DNA of 64,000 nucleotides from Rhodocyclaceae bacterium (GCA_016791115.1 JAEUNL010000069.1:1-64000); one strand, 5' to 3'. Shown: positions 45,349 to 54,370, counted from the first letter of the stretch. Program-made: numbers and translations. The notes: a model not told the origin generated them from the sequence alone.

Positions 45349-46218
45349 ATGAACGCAGTTATTCGTTTCGGCACCTTGGCTGCTTCGCTCGTCCTGGCCG
45401 GTTGCCTTTCTTCACCGGTGCAGATGGGCTCGCAGGAGGCGAAAACCACCGCAACCGGCGCCGCCGGCGGCGCCACGTCCAGTGGCGCCAATTCGCAGCT
45501 GGAACGCTGCGACAGACCGCTTGGAACCCTGGCGCTGCTGGAAGACCAGAATTCCGACTGGTATCGAATCCTCACCGGCGAGTACAGGTTGACATCGACC
45601 GTCCCGCTTTTGCGCCTGCTCGTTCAGCAAAGCAACTGTTTTGTCGTCGTGGAGCGGGGCCGCGGATTCCAGCAGATGACAACAGAGCGCGCACTCGAGC
45701 AATCGGGTGAGTTGCGCAAGAACTCGAACTTTGGCAAGGGCCAGATGGTATCGGCCGACTACGGATTGACGCCGACCGTCATCTTCAGCGCGCGCGACAC
45801 GGGCGGTATGGGGGGGGCGCTGGGCGGCGTCAGTCATCGCCTGGGCGTGATCGGTGCGATCGGCGCCGGCGTCAAGCAGCGCGAGGCAAGCACCATGCTG
45901 ACGCTGGTGGACAACCGCTCCGGCGTGCAGGTCTCTGCGTCGGAAGGTAGCGCGTCGAAAACCGACTTCTCGATTCTCGGTGGCCTGATCGGCACCCATG
46001 CAGGCGGTGGTATGGGCGGCTACTCGAACACGCCCGAGGGCAAAGTGATCGCTGCGGCATTCACCGACGCCTACAACCAGATGGTGAAAGTGTTGCGCAA
46101 CTACAAGCCGCAGGAGGCCACGGGACCGCGCGGCTTGGGAACGGGCGGCTCCCTCGGCGTGGCGGGTGACAACCCGCCCGGCGCGCCGGCAGCGGCGCCG
46201 ACCAAGAAGAAGCGCTGA
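45349..46218 (+). CDS. CsgG/HfaB-like outer membrane lipoprotein
   Basis: The 289-residue lipoprotein has a signal peptide with lipobox LAGC (residues 16-19) and a CsgG-type fold: a segment ending LLVQQSNCFVVVERGRGFQQMTTER as in CsgG, then GYSNTPEGKVIAAAFTDAYNQMV. The C-terminal tail is Pro/Gly/Lys rich. CsgG family members form export pores or periplasmic assembly factors. No curli genes (csgA, B, E, F) are near, so this is an orphan of unknown substrate. A terminator follows. Confidence 0.82.
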   Translation: MNAVIRFGTLAASLVLAGCLSSPVQMGSQEAKTTATGAAGGATSSGANSQLERCDRPLGTLALLEDQNSDWYRILTGEYRLTSTVPLLRLLVQQSNCFVVVERGRGFQQMTTERALEQSGELRKNSNFGKGQMVSADYGLTPTVIFSARDTGGMGGALGGVSHRLGVIGAIGAGVKQREASTMLTLVDNRSGVQVSASEGSASKTDFSILGGLIGTHAGGGMGGYSNTPEGKVIAAAFTDAYNQMVKVLRNYKPQEATGPRGLGTGGSLGVAGDNPPGAPAAAPTKKKR

Positions 46219-46241
46219 TTTTCCGTTGATTGAATGGGAAA

Positions 46242-46266
46242 GGGGCCGCATTGCGGCCCCTTTTTT
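46242..46266 (+). terminator. Rho-independent terminator after the CsgG-like gene
   Basis: GGGGCCGCA and TGCGGCCCC form a 9-bp stem with no more than a base or two in the loop, followed by TTTTTT. It ends the plus-strand transcript 24 bases after the stop codon. Confidence 0.88.
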
Positions 46267-46280
46267 CTGCGCCGGCCAAC

Positions 46281-46466
46281 TCAGTCGGTGTGCCTCGGTG
46301 AAGGTTGGGCGCCAGTGCCTGCCTTGGGCTTCCTGCACGCGATCAATGCAGCTGCGCAGTAATCGGGGTGCTCTGCCGAGGGCAACAGTGCTTGCACTGG
46401 CTTACCTGTGCGAGGGGCGAGCCCGAAGGCGACGCTCGATGCGGCGAAGAATTTTTCCCAGTCCAT
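46281..46466 (-). CDS. hypothetical small protein
   Basis: A 61-residue reading frame starts at the ATG at 46466, with AAAGGAG seven bases upstream. It begins MDWEKFFAASSVAFGLAPRT, has two cysteines (YCAAALIAC) and no domain I recognise. Good start signals and its placement in an otherwise empty gap support it; lack of known relatives does not. Confidence 0.4.
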   Translation of the reverse strand: MDWEKFFAASSVAFGLAPRTGKPVQALLPSAEHPDYCAAALIACRKPKAGTGAQPSPRHTD

Positions 46467-46634
46467 GCGGCGGCTCCTTTCCTGAATTTCATCGTGGCCC
46501 AAGGGCAACGCAGGCTGCATGCCAGGAAATTCGCCTTGAATATCAGCCGGTTGGGGGGCGTGCTGCGAAGGTGGTGTCCACCAATGGTGACGCGGCAGGC
46601 TTGTGGGAAAGAAAATTCTTGATATTCAGTAGGA

Positions 46635-46660
46635 TAGGCGTCGCTGAGCGGCGACGCCTA
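46635..46660 (-). terminator. hairpin at the end of the cyclase-FHA gene
   Basis: TAGGCGTCGC and GCGACGCCTA form a perfect 10-bp stem with a six-base loop, 28 bases past the stop codon of the minus-strand cyclase gene. On the minus strand the bases after it are ATCCTACTGAATAT, not a clear T-run, so it may work with Rho. Confidence 0.5.
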
Positions 46661-46687
46661 CGGGGGCTGCAACGAACCCGGCCTGAT

Positions 46688-47707
46688 CTACTCGATCAAC
46701 TCGAACTCGACGGTTTCGGCGTCTTCCGCATAGGATCGGCCGAAACAGATTCGGCCGCGGCCTCGCAGCACGATTTCTTCCCGCTTCAATGCAACTTCCA
46801 GTTCGCCGTCGAAGGTCACGTAGGTTCCATTGCTGCTGACATCGACGAGCACGAACTTGTCACGACGCCGGTCGATGCGTGCATGAGTACGCGAAGAGCG
46901 TCGATCGGCGATCACGATGTCGTTACCCAATTCGCGACCCAGTGTGAGTTGTGAGCGCTGGTTGTCGATCAGGATGCTGACATTCTGGTGTCGAACCTTG
47001 AGACGCGTGTGCGGCAGCGGCCGGACTACCGGACTTGGGCCGAGCATGGTCATGTCGGCCGAGCCCTGCCACATCACTTCGAATACGCGCGTATCGCTTT
47101 CCTTGCCCTTTACCGAAACCTGCGCCAGTTCGCGCACCGAGCCGCGCAACGGCGCTGAAAGAGCCTCGATGGTTTCGTGGCTCGTGATGATCTGTCCCGC
47201 CTTGGCCAAGTCCGTCAGCCGGGACGCGACATTGACGCTGTCGCCGAAGACGTCGTTGTTCTCTTCGATGACCGGTCCGCGATGGAAACCGACACGGATC
47301 GCGAGTTTGATTCCGGATGCGGGCGGAAGGTCGTCGACGCGCTGCTGCATCTCGCAGGCCGCCTGGAATGCCGAATCGGCAAGCCCGAAGACGGTCAGGA
47401 TCTCGTCACCTATCGTCTTGATGACGCGGCCTCCGTAGCCTTCTGCCACGCGGACCATGCGCTTGAGGCAGCGGTCAACCGCATGCAGCGCCTCCGCATC
47501 GCCCAGGCGTTCGTAAAGGCGGGTGCTTCCGGCCACGTCGGCAAAAAGCACGCATACCGTCCGCAGGCTGCCGATGTCCGCCTCGTCGCCCGGCTCGACC
47601 ATGGTTCTTGCCGCCCAGGCAGTGTCTGCGTGCGTACGGCCCAAGGCGACGGCGCTGTCGCTCTTGTTGTCTGCGGTTTCGTCCGATGCACTGGCAAGGG
47701 GGTTCAT
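46688..47707 (-). CDS. class III adenylate/guanylate cyclase with C-terminal FHA domain
   Basis: The 339-residue soluble protein has a class III cyclase domain (about 47-205): metal-binding Asp in LFADVAGSTRLYE, IKTIGDEILTVFG with the second metal Asp, and FGDSVNVASRL with Asn and Arg. The FHA domain (about 250-325) has LGRELGNDIVI, SSRTHARI and SSNGTYV, binding phosphothreonine. It would couple Ser/Thr phosphorylation to cAMP or cGMP output. No Ser/Thr kinase is nearby. A terminator-like hairpin follows. Confidence 0.9.
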   Translation of the reverse strand: MNPLASASDETADNKSDSAVALGRTHADTAWAARTMVEPGDEADIGSLRTVCVLFADVAGSTRLYERLGDAEALHAVDRCLKRMVRVAEGYGGRVIKTIGDEILTVFGLADSAFQAACEMQQRVDDLPPASGIKLAIRVGFHRGPVIEENNDVFGDSVNVASRLTDLAKAGQIITSHETIEALSAPLRGSVRELAQVSVKGKESDTRVFEVMWQGSADMTMLGPSPVVRPLPHTRLKVRHQNVSILIDNQRSQLTLGRELGNDIVIADRRSSRTHARIDRRRDKFVLVDVSSNGTYVTFDGELEVALKREEIVLRGRGRICFGRSYAEDAETVEFELIE

Positions 47708-47901
47708 TTTTCGAGTCTAGCTACGGATTGGCCGAGTGCAAACCGAAAGGCAGTCGGACGTTCCAAGGGAACGACCACATTAGCCGCGCCTTTGCCCAGC
47801 GCAAAGCAATTTTGCATCAATTCGGTTCGGCGGTAGCAAATGTGTCGATTTTCGCACATTGACGTGTCACTTGAGGTGCGGCGTTCAGGCTAGGCAAAAA
47901 G

Positions 47902-48657
47902 TCAGAGGTGTGCACTTCGACCCCCGTCGACTGCCAGGATCTGTCCCGTCACATAAGGCGCTCCGGCGAGCAGGAACAACACACTACGAGCAATGTCGGC
48001 GGAACAGCCCGTCCTCTTTAGCAGCGTGTGGTTGATGATCTCCTGCCGCGTCTGCGTGTCGAACGTCCCATCCTCGGGCCACTCGACCGGCCCGGGAGCG
48101 ACTGCATTCACCCTTACCTCGGGCGCAAGTTCAATGGCGAGTGCTTTCGTCAGGCCGTCCAGCCCCGCCTTGGCAGCGCAATAAACGGCAAACCCGGCGA
48201 GCGGACGGCTGCCGTGGATGTCGGAAACATTGACCACCGCACCGCGTGTCACTTTCAGGTAAGGCGCCGCCGCCTGGGCAAGAAAAAGTGGTGCCTTGAA
48301 GTTCGACCCCACGAGGGCATCCCAATCGCGCCCCGAGATGCGTCCCATGGCCGTGGCGAAGAATGTCGAAGCATTGTTGACCAGTCCGTCGAGGCGCCCG
48401 AATCGTTGGACAAGATCTTCCACCATCGGCGCAAGCGCATCGACATCGTCCAGATCGGCATGGAGAACGTGTGCCGAATCACGTCGTTGGCCATTGAGCA
48501 ATTTGGCCAACGTTACAGCATCACGCTGGCTTCGCCGATAGTGAATACCCACATTTGCGCCGGCGGCATGAAGCGTTCTGACAATTTCTGCGCCCACGCG
48601 CCGGGCGCCGCCCGTGACCAGAATGGCCTTTCCCTGCAAAGATTCGCTGATTCCCAT
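47902..48657 (-). CDS. short-chain dehydrogenase, pteridine-reductase type
   Basis: The 251-residue SDR has TGGARRVGAEIVRTL (TGxxxRxG, pteridine-reductase-like), a YCAAKAGLDG active site (Tyr-x3-Lys) and VNAVAPGPVEWPEDG. The family includes FolM, which reduces dihydromonapterin or dihydrofolate with NADPH. The ATG at 48657 is preferred to one at 48696. It is divergent from the MidA-like gene with only 50 bases between the starts. Confidence 0.85.
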   Translation of the reverse strand: MGISESLQGKAILVTGGARRVGAEIVRTLHAAGANVGIHYRRSQRDAVTLAKLLNGQRRDSAHVLHADLDDVDALAPMVEDLVQRFGRLDGLVNNASTFFATAMGRISGRDWDALVGSNFKAPLFLAQAAAPYLKVTRGAVVNVSDIHGSRPLAGFAVYCAAKAGLDGLTKALAIELAPEVRVNAVAPGPVEWPEDGTFDTQTRQEIINHTLLKRTGCSADIARSVLFLLAGAPYVTGQILAVDGGRSAHL

Positions 48658-48707
48658 GACTCGGTAGTTTGCCAATTGACGGGTCTTGTCCGACACTGCG
48701 CGGCGCC

Positions 48708-49868
48708 ATGACGACTACACAACTGCCAGATCCCGATCCGGAAGGCGCGGCGAGCAGCGCCGCACTCGCTTCCATCATTTGCAACGAAATCCGGTCCGAA
48801 GATTCAAACTGGATCTCCTTCGCGCGGTTCATGGAACTCGCGCTGTATGCACCGATGCTCGGTTACTACTGCGGTGGATCCCGAAAGTTCGGCCATGCAG
48901 GCGATTTTGTCACCGCGCCGGAACTTAGCCGATTGTTCGGCGCCACGCTGGCACCGTTTGCGAAGGCTACCATGGCCGCTAGCCAGTCGCAGATACTCGA
49001 ATTCGGCGCAGGCAGCGGATTGCTTGCGGCGCAATTGCTGGCCGAACTGGAAAGGATCGACGCATTGCCGGCACGCTACGCGATCCTGGATTTGTCCGGC
49101 GAGCTTCGCGCACGGCAAAAGGAAACCTTGGAATCCCGTGTTCCAGCGCTTGCGGAGAGAGTCGAGTGGCTCGACGCGCTCCCGCAGGAATTCAGCGGCC
49201 TGATCCTCGCGAACGAGGTTCTCGATGCGATGCCGGTCCATCTTGTACGCTGGTCCGGTGCAGAGATCCTGGAGCGGGGCGTTACCTGCGCAGCCGATGG
49301 CAGCTTCCAATGGGCCGACCGGTTGGCGCATGGCACGGTCCTCGACGTCGCGCAGCACCTGCCGGTGCACCCGCCCTACCTTTCCGAGGTTGCCCCGAGC
49401 GCCTCGGCCTGGGTGGCAGAATGCGGGCGCTTGCTATCGTCCGGGGCGTTGTTGCTGCTTGATTACGGTTTCCCGCGCTCGGAGTACTACCATCCTCAGA
49501 GAAACGCTGGGACGTTGATGTGCCACTACCGGCATCACGCTCATTCCGACCCCTTATGGTGGCCGGGACTGAACGACATCACTGTGCATGTCGACTTCAC
49601 TGCCGTTGCCGAGGCCGGCGTCTCATCGGGCCTGGACCTCGTCGGCTACACGTCACAGGCCGCATTCCTGATGGAATGCGGCATTCTGGAGCGACTGCAG
49701 GCGACCGGCCCGTCTGATTCCGTCGGCTACCTGCGCGAGGCCTCGTCTGTCCAAAAGCTGCTCAGTCCATCGGAAATGGGCGAGCTGTTCAAGGTGATTG
49801 CGTTCTCGAAAGGGATCGGAGAGCTTCTGCCGGGTTTCGGTCGTGCCGACCGGACGCACACGCTCTAG
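48708..49868 (+). CDS. SAM-dependent methyltransferase, MidA/NDUFAF7 family
   Basis: The 386-residue protein belongs to the DUF185 family: ISFARFMELALYAPMLGYYCGG at the start, SAM-binding EFGAGSGLLAAQLL, and LANEVLDAMPVHLV. The mitochondrial relative methylates an arginine in complex I subunit NDUFS2. Here the target is unknown. The ATG at 48708 follows the divergent SDR promoter. Confidence 0.9.
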   Translation: MTTTQLPDPDPEGAASSAALASIICNEIRSEDSNWISFARFMELALYAPMLGYYCGGSRKFGHAGDFVTAPELSRLFGATLAPFAKATMAASQSQILEFGAGSGLLAAQLLAELERIDALPARYAILDLSGELRARQKETLESRVPALAERVEWLDALPQEFSGLILANEVLDAMPVHLVRWSGAEILERGVTCAADGSFQWADRLAHGTVLDVAQHLPVHPPYLSEVAPSASAWVAECGRLLSSGALLLLDYGFPRSEYYHPQRNAGTLMCHYRHHAHSDPLWWPGLNDITVHVDFTAVAEAGVSSGLDLVGYTSQAAFLMECGILERLQATGPSDSVGYLREASSVQKLLSPSEMGELFKVIAFSKGIGELLPGFGRADRTHTL

Positions 49869-49922
49869 CTGTACTGGCGCGTACGGGGCAACTGCGGCAG
49901 CTTTCGCGTCTGCCTTGACCTG

Positions 49923-50384
49923 CTATGCGACCGTGTTCGTGAGACGCTGAAGCCCGTTGCGAATCGATGCCGGAATCGGCGTCGGTTTGTTGGTCGAACG
50001 ATCCACGATTACCACGGTAAAGTGGCCGCTGGCTGCAGCCCTGTCTTCACCTTCGCGGAACAAGCCCAGCTCGAACCTGACCGACGATGTACCCAGATGT
50101 CCGATTCGCAGACCGGCATCGACGGTTTCCGGGTATGACAGGGATCGATGGTACCGACAAGCGGATTCGACGACATAAAGCGCGACCGCGTGCGGAGACT
50201 GGATATCCAGACCGCATTCGCGGATCAGGAACTCGGTGATGACGGAGTCGAACCAGGCGAAATAGACGACGTTATTGACATGCCCGTACATGTCATTATC
50301 CATCCAGCGGGTCTGGACCTGCCGGAAATACGGGTAGGCGCTTCGCGAATGCGGAGGGAGTGCGGTCGGTTCCGGGTCGGGCAT
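49923..50384 (-). CDS. acyl-CoA thioesterase (YbgC / 4-hydroxybenzoyl-CoA type)
   Basis: The 153-residue hot-dog-fold protein has the thioesterase motif TRWMDNDMYGHVNNVVY with the catalytic Asp, then SACRYHRSLSYPETVDAGLRIG. Family members hydrolyse short acyl-CoA or aromatic CoA thioesters. The ATG at 50384 (MPDPEP) is chosen; an ATG at 50423 is possible. A small gene lies 12-50 bases upstream on the same strand. Confidence 0.88.
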   Translation of the reverse strand: MPDPEPTALPPHSRSAYPYFRQVQTRWMDNDMYGHVNNVVYFAWFDSVITEFLIRECGLDIQSPHAVALYVVESACRYHRSLSYPETVDAGLRIGHLGTSSVRFELGLFREGEDRAAASGHFTVVIVDRSTNKPTPIPASIRNGLQRLTNTVA

Positions 50385-50435
50385 GCACGCAGTTCGGCGG
50401 ACAGTAGGCCTGCCGCCGATCATATCAGCCGCGCC

Positions 50436-50639
50436 TCACTCCTGCAGGCGATAGATGTTGCGCAGGAATTCTTCCGGGTCCACTGTGCGTCGCGGCTTGC
50501 GGCCAAGCATCTCGGTATGCACGGCTTCCCTCAATTGCAGGTCAGGATGGGGCATCCATCCTGCGTTGAGAACCTCCTCGTCATACTCGGTGGTTCCTGC
50601 CATCCGGATTCCGGTTTGCGTATCCATTACGATCACCAT
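50436..50639 (-). CDS. hypothetical small protein
   Basis: The 67-residue protein is acidic and helical, beginning MVIVMDTQTGIRMAGTTEYD, and no known domain is visible. GGAGGT lies seven bases before the ATG, a strong ribosome-binding site, and the reading frame fills the gap before the thioesterase gene on the same strand. It looks real and probably lineage-specific. Confidence 0.65.
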   Translation of the reverse strand: MVIVMDTQTGIRMAGTTEYDEEVLNAGWMPHPDLQLREAVHTEMLGRKPRRTVDPEEFLRNIYRLQE

Positions 50640-50828
50640 TTCAACCTCCGTTGCGCACGTCGCAGGAGCGGGGCTACAAGTTCTTAACGGCGTGCCCCCC
50701 GAATTGGTTGAGTCCTTGCACGATCCTGCTTCCTGCCAGCTCCGCTCCGATTCGGGCGCCGGGCGAACCGGAGCGGCGTATCATCGCCGGCAAACAACCC
50801 ACTGCTTCTGACCCCCTGCCCCACACGC

Positions 50829-51500
50829 ATGAATCGCCATCCACTTGCGGCCGTCTTGCTCTGGGTGGCTGCTCTCCCCAGTGCATCGGCGGACGATGCA
50901 AACAACGACGCGCTGGTTGCGCGGGCACAGCAGCGGTGGGAGCAAAGTCCGCACGGGGCGTGGCTGGCGCGTATCCTGCCGCCCTCTACGACACCGGCCC
51001 GGTTGCCCGAAGCAGGCTCGCGTGGTGCACAACTGCTCGTCCGCTACTGCGTTCAGTGTCACCATCTGCCCAGCCCTGCCATGCATAACGCCGAACGATG
51101 GACGAAGGTCGTCGACCGCATGAAGCTACGCATGGAAGGCCGCGGCAATATGGGATCACTGATGAAGAACATGATGGACACCGTCGAGGCGCCGAGCGAG
51201 GAAGAAACGCACGCTTTGCTTGCCTACCTTCGCCGCCATTCCCAGAAACCGATCGAAACGCGTCGCTACCCTGATCTTGCCACCGCCGGCTGGACGTTTC
51301 GCGAGGCTTGCTCCCAGTGCCACGCGTTGCCGGAGCCGGCGTCGCGCCAGCCCGGGCAATGGCGCAGCATCGTCGAGCGCATGGAGCGAAACATGGCGTG
51401 GATGAATCGTGTCGTCGGATCGAAAAGGGACGCACGCGAACCGCAATTCGAAATCGAGGGCATCGTGGCCTACCTCGAGCGCAATGCCAGGCGCAACTAA
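50829..51500 (+). CDS. periplasmic di-haem cytochrome c
   Basis: The 223-residue protein has a signal peptide (about 1-21) and two haem-binding CxxCH motifs (CVQCH and CSQCH) about 95 residues apart. Methionines such as MxxxMxxxM after each motif could be axial ligands. It would carry electrons in the periplasm. No redox partner gene is adjacent. The gap from 50640 to 50828 is a divergent promoter region. Confidence 0.88.
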   Translation: MNRHPLAAVLLWVAALPSASADDANNDALVARAQQRWEQSPHGAWLARILPPSTTPARLPEAGSRGAQLLVRYCVQCHHLPSPAMHNAERWTKVVDRMKLRMEGRGNMGSLMKNMMDTVEAPSEEETHALLAYLRRHSQKPIETRRYPDLATAGWTFREACSQCHALPEPASRQPGQWRSIVERMERNMAWMNRVVGSKRDAREPQFEIEGIVAYLERNARRN

Positions 51501-51596
51501 ACGCCGCGACATGGCATCCTGATCCGGGGCTTCGGGTAGGATATCCGGCTGACGGTCTTCCGTGCCGCGCGCTCCGAGCGCGGCGATGTGGCGACA

Positions 51597-52199
51597 ATGA
51601 CAACTTCGCTCGATTTCTACTTCGATTTCTCCTCCCCTTACGGTTATCTGGCCTCGGAGTGGATCGATGTGCTGGCCGAAAAGTACGGGCGCGCCGTGGT
51701 TTGGCGCCCGGTACTTCTGGGGATCCTATTCAAGTCCACCGGCAGCGCCCCGCTGGCCCAGATCCCGCTCAAGGGTGCCTATTCGCTGCATGATTTCGCC
51801 CGTTCCGCGCGTTATCTCGGCGTCGACTACCGTCAGCCGACCGATTTTCCGATCGCGACGCACCACGCCGCACGCGCGTTCTACTGGCTGGCGGATCGAG
51901 ATACGTCCCTGGCCCGAAAGTTCGCGCGCGCCTGTTATCGCGCCTACTTCGTCGAGGATCGGAACATTTCGACCCCGCAAGTCCTGCATGATCTGGCCGA
52001 TGCGCTGGCGGTCGATCCGGCGCAACTGTCCGATGCCGTGAACGCGCCGGCGTACCGGGAACGGCTCAAGAGCGAAACCGACTTGGCAATGCAGCGCGGC
52101 GTATTCGGTTCTCCCTATTTCATCGTCGATGGCGAACCCTTCTGGGGCGTCGATCGGCTTCCCCAACTGGAAAAGTGGCTATCGGAAGGCGGATTTTGA
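51597..52199 (+). CDS. 2-hydroxychromene-2-carboxylate isomerase family (DsbA/GST-kappa fold)
   Basis: The 200-residue protein has FYFDFSSPYGYLASEWID at the start, with the catalytic Ser of the HCCA isomerase family replacing the DsbA cysteine, and GVFGSPYFIVDGEPFWGVDRL at the end. Some family members bind glutathione. Real substrate unknown; no naphthalene genes are near. ATG at 51597 preferred to GTG at 51588. It opens a run of plus-strand genes to 56245. Confidence 0.88.
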   Translation: MTTSLDFYFDFSSPYGYLASEWIDVLAEKYGRAVVWRPVLLGILFKSTGSAPLAQIPLKGAYSLHDFARSARYLGVDYRQPTDFPIATHHAARAFYWLADRDTSLARKFARACYRAYFVEDRNISTPQVLHDLADALAVDPAQLSDAVNAPAYRERLKSETDLAMQRGVFGSPYFIVDGEPFWGVDRLPQLEKWLSEGGF

Positions 52200-52792
52200 G
52201 CGCGCGACGCCTGAATCGAATATGCGTCTTCTGCGGGTCCCAGGTCGGCGCCCGACAGGAATACACGTCGGCGGCCGTTGCGCTGGGAACGCTGCTGGCG
52301 CAAAGCGGCATCGGCCTCGTCTATGGCGGCGGCAAGATCGGTCTGATGGGCGTGGTGGCGGATGCGGCACTTGCTGCTGGCGGCGCGGTGATCGGCGTGA
52401 TACCGGAGCGCCTGATGAACCGCGAACTCGGGCATGGCGGCGTCACCGATCTCAGGGTGGTCGGCTCGATGCACGAACGCAAGGCGCTGATGAGCGAACT
52501 GTCCGACGCGTTCGTGGCACTGCCCGGCGGCTACGGCACCTTCGAGGAGTTGTTCGAGGTCGTTACCTGGTCCCAGCTCGGCATCCAGGACAAGCCTTGC
52601 GGCTTACTCAATGTGGATGGTTATTACGATACCCTGCTCGCGCTGCTGGACCATGCCGCGCAGGAGGCATTCATCCGGCCGCAGCATCGCGGGCTGGTGC
52701 TGGTGGATACCGATCCGGCTGGCCTCCTGCGGCAATTCGAGGCTTTCCGGGCGCCGCTGGTAGAGAAATGGCTCGAGCGCGATCAGACATGA
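52196..52792 (+). CDS. LOG family protein (nucleoside 5'-monophosphate phosphoribohydrolase)
   Basis: The 198-residue protein has the LOG/TIGR00730 signatures GIGLVYGGGKIGLMG and ALPGGYGTFEELFEVVTWSQLG. Plant and bacterial LOG proteins release the base from cytokinin or purine/pyrimidine monophosphates. The TTG at 52196 overlaps the previous stop codon (TTGA) and has AAGGCGG just upstream; GTG at 52175 is an alternative. Confidence 0.88.
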   Translation: MSARRLNRICVFCGSQVGARQEYTSAAVALGTLLAQSGIGLVYGGGKIGLMGVVADAALAAGGAVIGVIPERLMNRELGHGGVTDLRVVGSMHERKALMSELSDAFVALPGGYGTFEELFEVVTWSQLGIQDKPCGLLNVDGYYDTLLALLDHAAQEAFIRPQHRGLVLVDTDPAGLLRQFEAFRAPLVEKWLERDQT

Positions 52793-52808
52793 AGGCAAGG
52801 GGGAGAGC

Positions 52809-53600
52809 ATGAGCGAATCGGTGGTCATCGAAGTGGACAACGGCGTGGGCATCGTCACGCTCAACCGACCGGAGCAGCACAACGCGTTCGATGATGTACT
52901 CGTCGGCGAGCTGACCGTTGCGCTGCAGGGCATGGAGGCCGATCCGGGCGTGCGGGTGATCGTCCTGTCGAGCACGGGCGAGAGCTTCTGCGCTGGCGCC
53001 GACCTGAAATGGATGCGCCGTGCCGCGGCCTATTCCGAGCAGGAGAACGTGCGCGACGCCAAGACCATGGGCAACCTGTTCCGCACGCTCAACGAACTGC
53101 CCAAGCCGACGATCGCCCGGGTGCAGGGCCCGGCCTATGGCGGCGGCGTCGGCATGGTCGCGTGCTGCGACATCGCGATCGCCACCTTCGATGCGCAATT
53201 CGCCTTCTCCGAAGTCCGCATGGGCATCATCCCGGGCGTCATCTCGCCCTACGTCATCAACGCCATCGGCGAGCGCCGCGCGCGCCGCTACATGCTGACC
53301 GGCGAGCGCTTCTCGGCGTCCGAGGCTTACCGCATCGGGCTGCTGCACGAAATCGTGCCGACCGACGAGGAGCTCGACAACGCGATCGGCGAAGTGATCG
53401 ACGACGTGCTCGCGGGCAGCCCGCAGGCGCACGACCAGTGCAAGAGCCTCATTCGAGCGGTGACCGGCAAACCGGTCACCGACCAGTTGATCGAGGAAAC
53501 CTCGCGCCGCATCGCGCGCGCGCGCGCCGGCGAGGAGGGACGCGAAGGCATCGCTGCGTTCCTCGAAAACCGCCGTCCGTGGTGGGTTACCGCGGGCTAA
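52809..53600 (+). CDS. enoyl-CoA hydratase/isomerase, methylglutaconyl-CoA hydratase-like
   Basis: The 263-residue crotonase-fold enzyme has the first oxyanion segment FCAGADLKWM, the second VQGPAYGGGVGMVA, and SEVRMGIIPGVISPYV with the catalytic Glu. The overall pattern is closest to LiuC/AtuE-type hydratases for methylglutaconyl-CoA in leucine or acyclic terpene degradation. HMG-CoA lyase is encoded two genes downstream, supporting this. The other liu genes are not in the window. Confidence 0.85.
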   Translation: MSESVVIEVDNGVGIVTLNRPEQHNAFDDVLVGELTVALQGMEADPGVRVIVLSSTGESFCAGADLKWMRRAAAYSEQENVRDAKTMGNLFRTLNELPKPTIARVQGPAYGGGVGMVACCDIAIATFDAQFAFSEVRMGIIPGVISPYVINAIGERRARRYMLTGERFSASEAYRIGLLHEIVPTDEELDNAIGEVIDDVLAGSPQAHDQCKSLIRAVTGKPVTDQLIEETSRRIARARAGEEGREGIAAFLENRRPWWVTAG

Positions 53601-53626
53601 GCCAGACAACGGAACCGAAGCAAGCC

Positions 53627-54370
53627 ATGGAGAAAATTTCGACTTCGCCGCGCGCCGGTGCGGCCGCCCTTGCCTTTGCAGTCCTGCTGGGCCTGTCGTC
53701 GCCCCTGGCCGCGCAGCTCGACCGGCGTCCGCTGATGGCTGACGCGATCCTCGGCTCGCAGCATGCCGGACTGCTGCTCGACGAGAAACGCATTACCGAA
53801 GCCGTCATCGACGCGCGGGCGCGCGTCCTGTTCCGGCAGCTCCGGCCCGACCCGCAGTGGAATCCCGGGCATTCGGCGTGGAAGGCGAACTTTGCCCAGT
53901 TCAAGCGCGAAGTCCAGCAACTCATCCCTGCCGACGAGGCGCAGCTCAAGGCGTCGATGCGGGCCGCGCTGCTGCGCGACTTCGACGAAATCGAGTTGGC
54001 CGAGATCGATGCCGCGATGGCCGATCCCGGCTTCGGCGAGTCGATCAAGGCGGTTGCCGACGCCGGCCTCGAACCGGGCTTCGCGTTCCGCATCACTTCG
54101 ATGGGGCGCCAGCCGGAGCTTTATGCGGCAGAAGAAGTCGATGAAGTTCGCCGCACCGTGGATCGCCTGCAGAAAAAAGAGAAGGACCTCATGGCGTCCG
54201 AACGAACCCGCAACGCGGTTGCGCGACTGGATTCACCGGCATTCCGCAAGTACCAGCAATCGATGATCGCGGTGATCGAGGATCGTGCCACCGGCAACAC
54301 TGCTGCCGCGGGCAACAGGGCCGCGATCGAGGAACTGCTCGCGCGCTGGCGGCCGAAGGTCGGGAGCTGA
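53627..54370 (+). CDS. secreted protein, DUF2059-like
   Basis: The 247-residue protein has a signal peptide (about 1-29) and a helical body with two similar halves (FKREVQQLIPADEAQLKA and VARLDSPAFRKYQQSM). It looks like a DUF2059-type periplasmic protein, but the match is from memory and weak. It lies between the crotonase and HMG-CoA lyase genes without a clear metabolic role. Confidence 0.65.
   Translation: MEKISTSPRAGAAALAFAVLLGLSSPLAAQLDRRPLMADAILGSQHAGLLLDEKRITEAVIDARARVLFRQLRPDPQWNPGHSAWKANFAQFKREVQQLIPADEAQLKASMRAALLRDFDEIELAEIDAAMADPGFGESIKAVADAGLEPGFAFRITSMGRQPELYAAEEVDEVRRTVDRLQKKEKDLMASERTRNAVARLDSPAFRKYQQSMIAVIEDRATGNTAAAGNRAAIEELLARWRPKVGS

Noticed and set aside
45349-46218. 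Curli secretion operon
   Set aside because: Only a CsgG-like gene occurs; no csgA, B, D, E or F is nearby.
51597-52199. Part of a naphthalene degradation operon
   Set aside because: Only the isomerase fold matches; no dioxygenase or aldolase genes are near.
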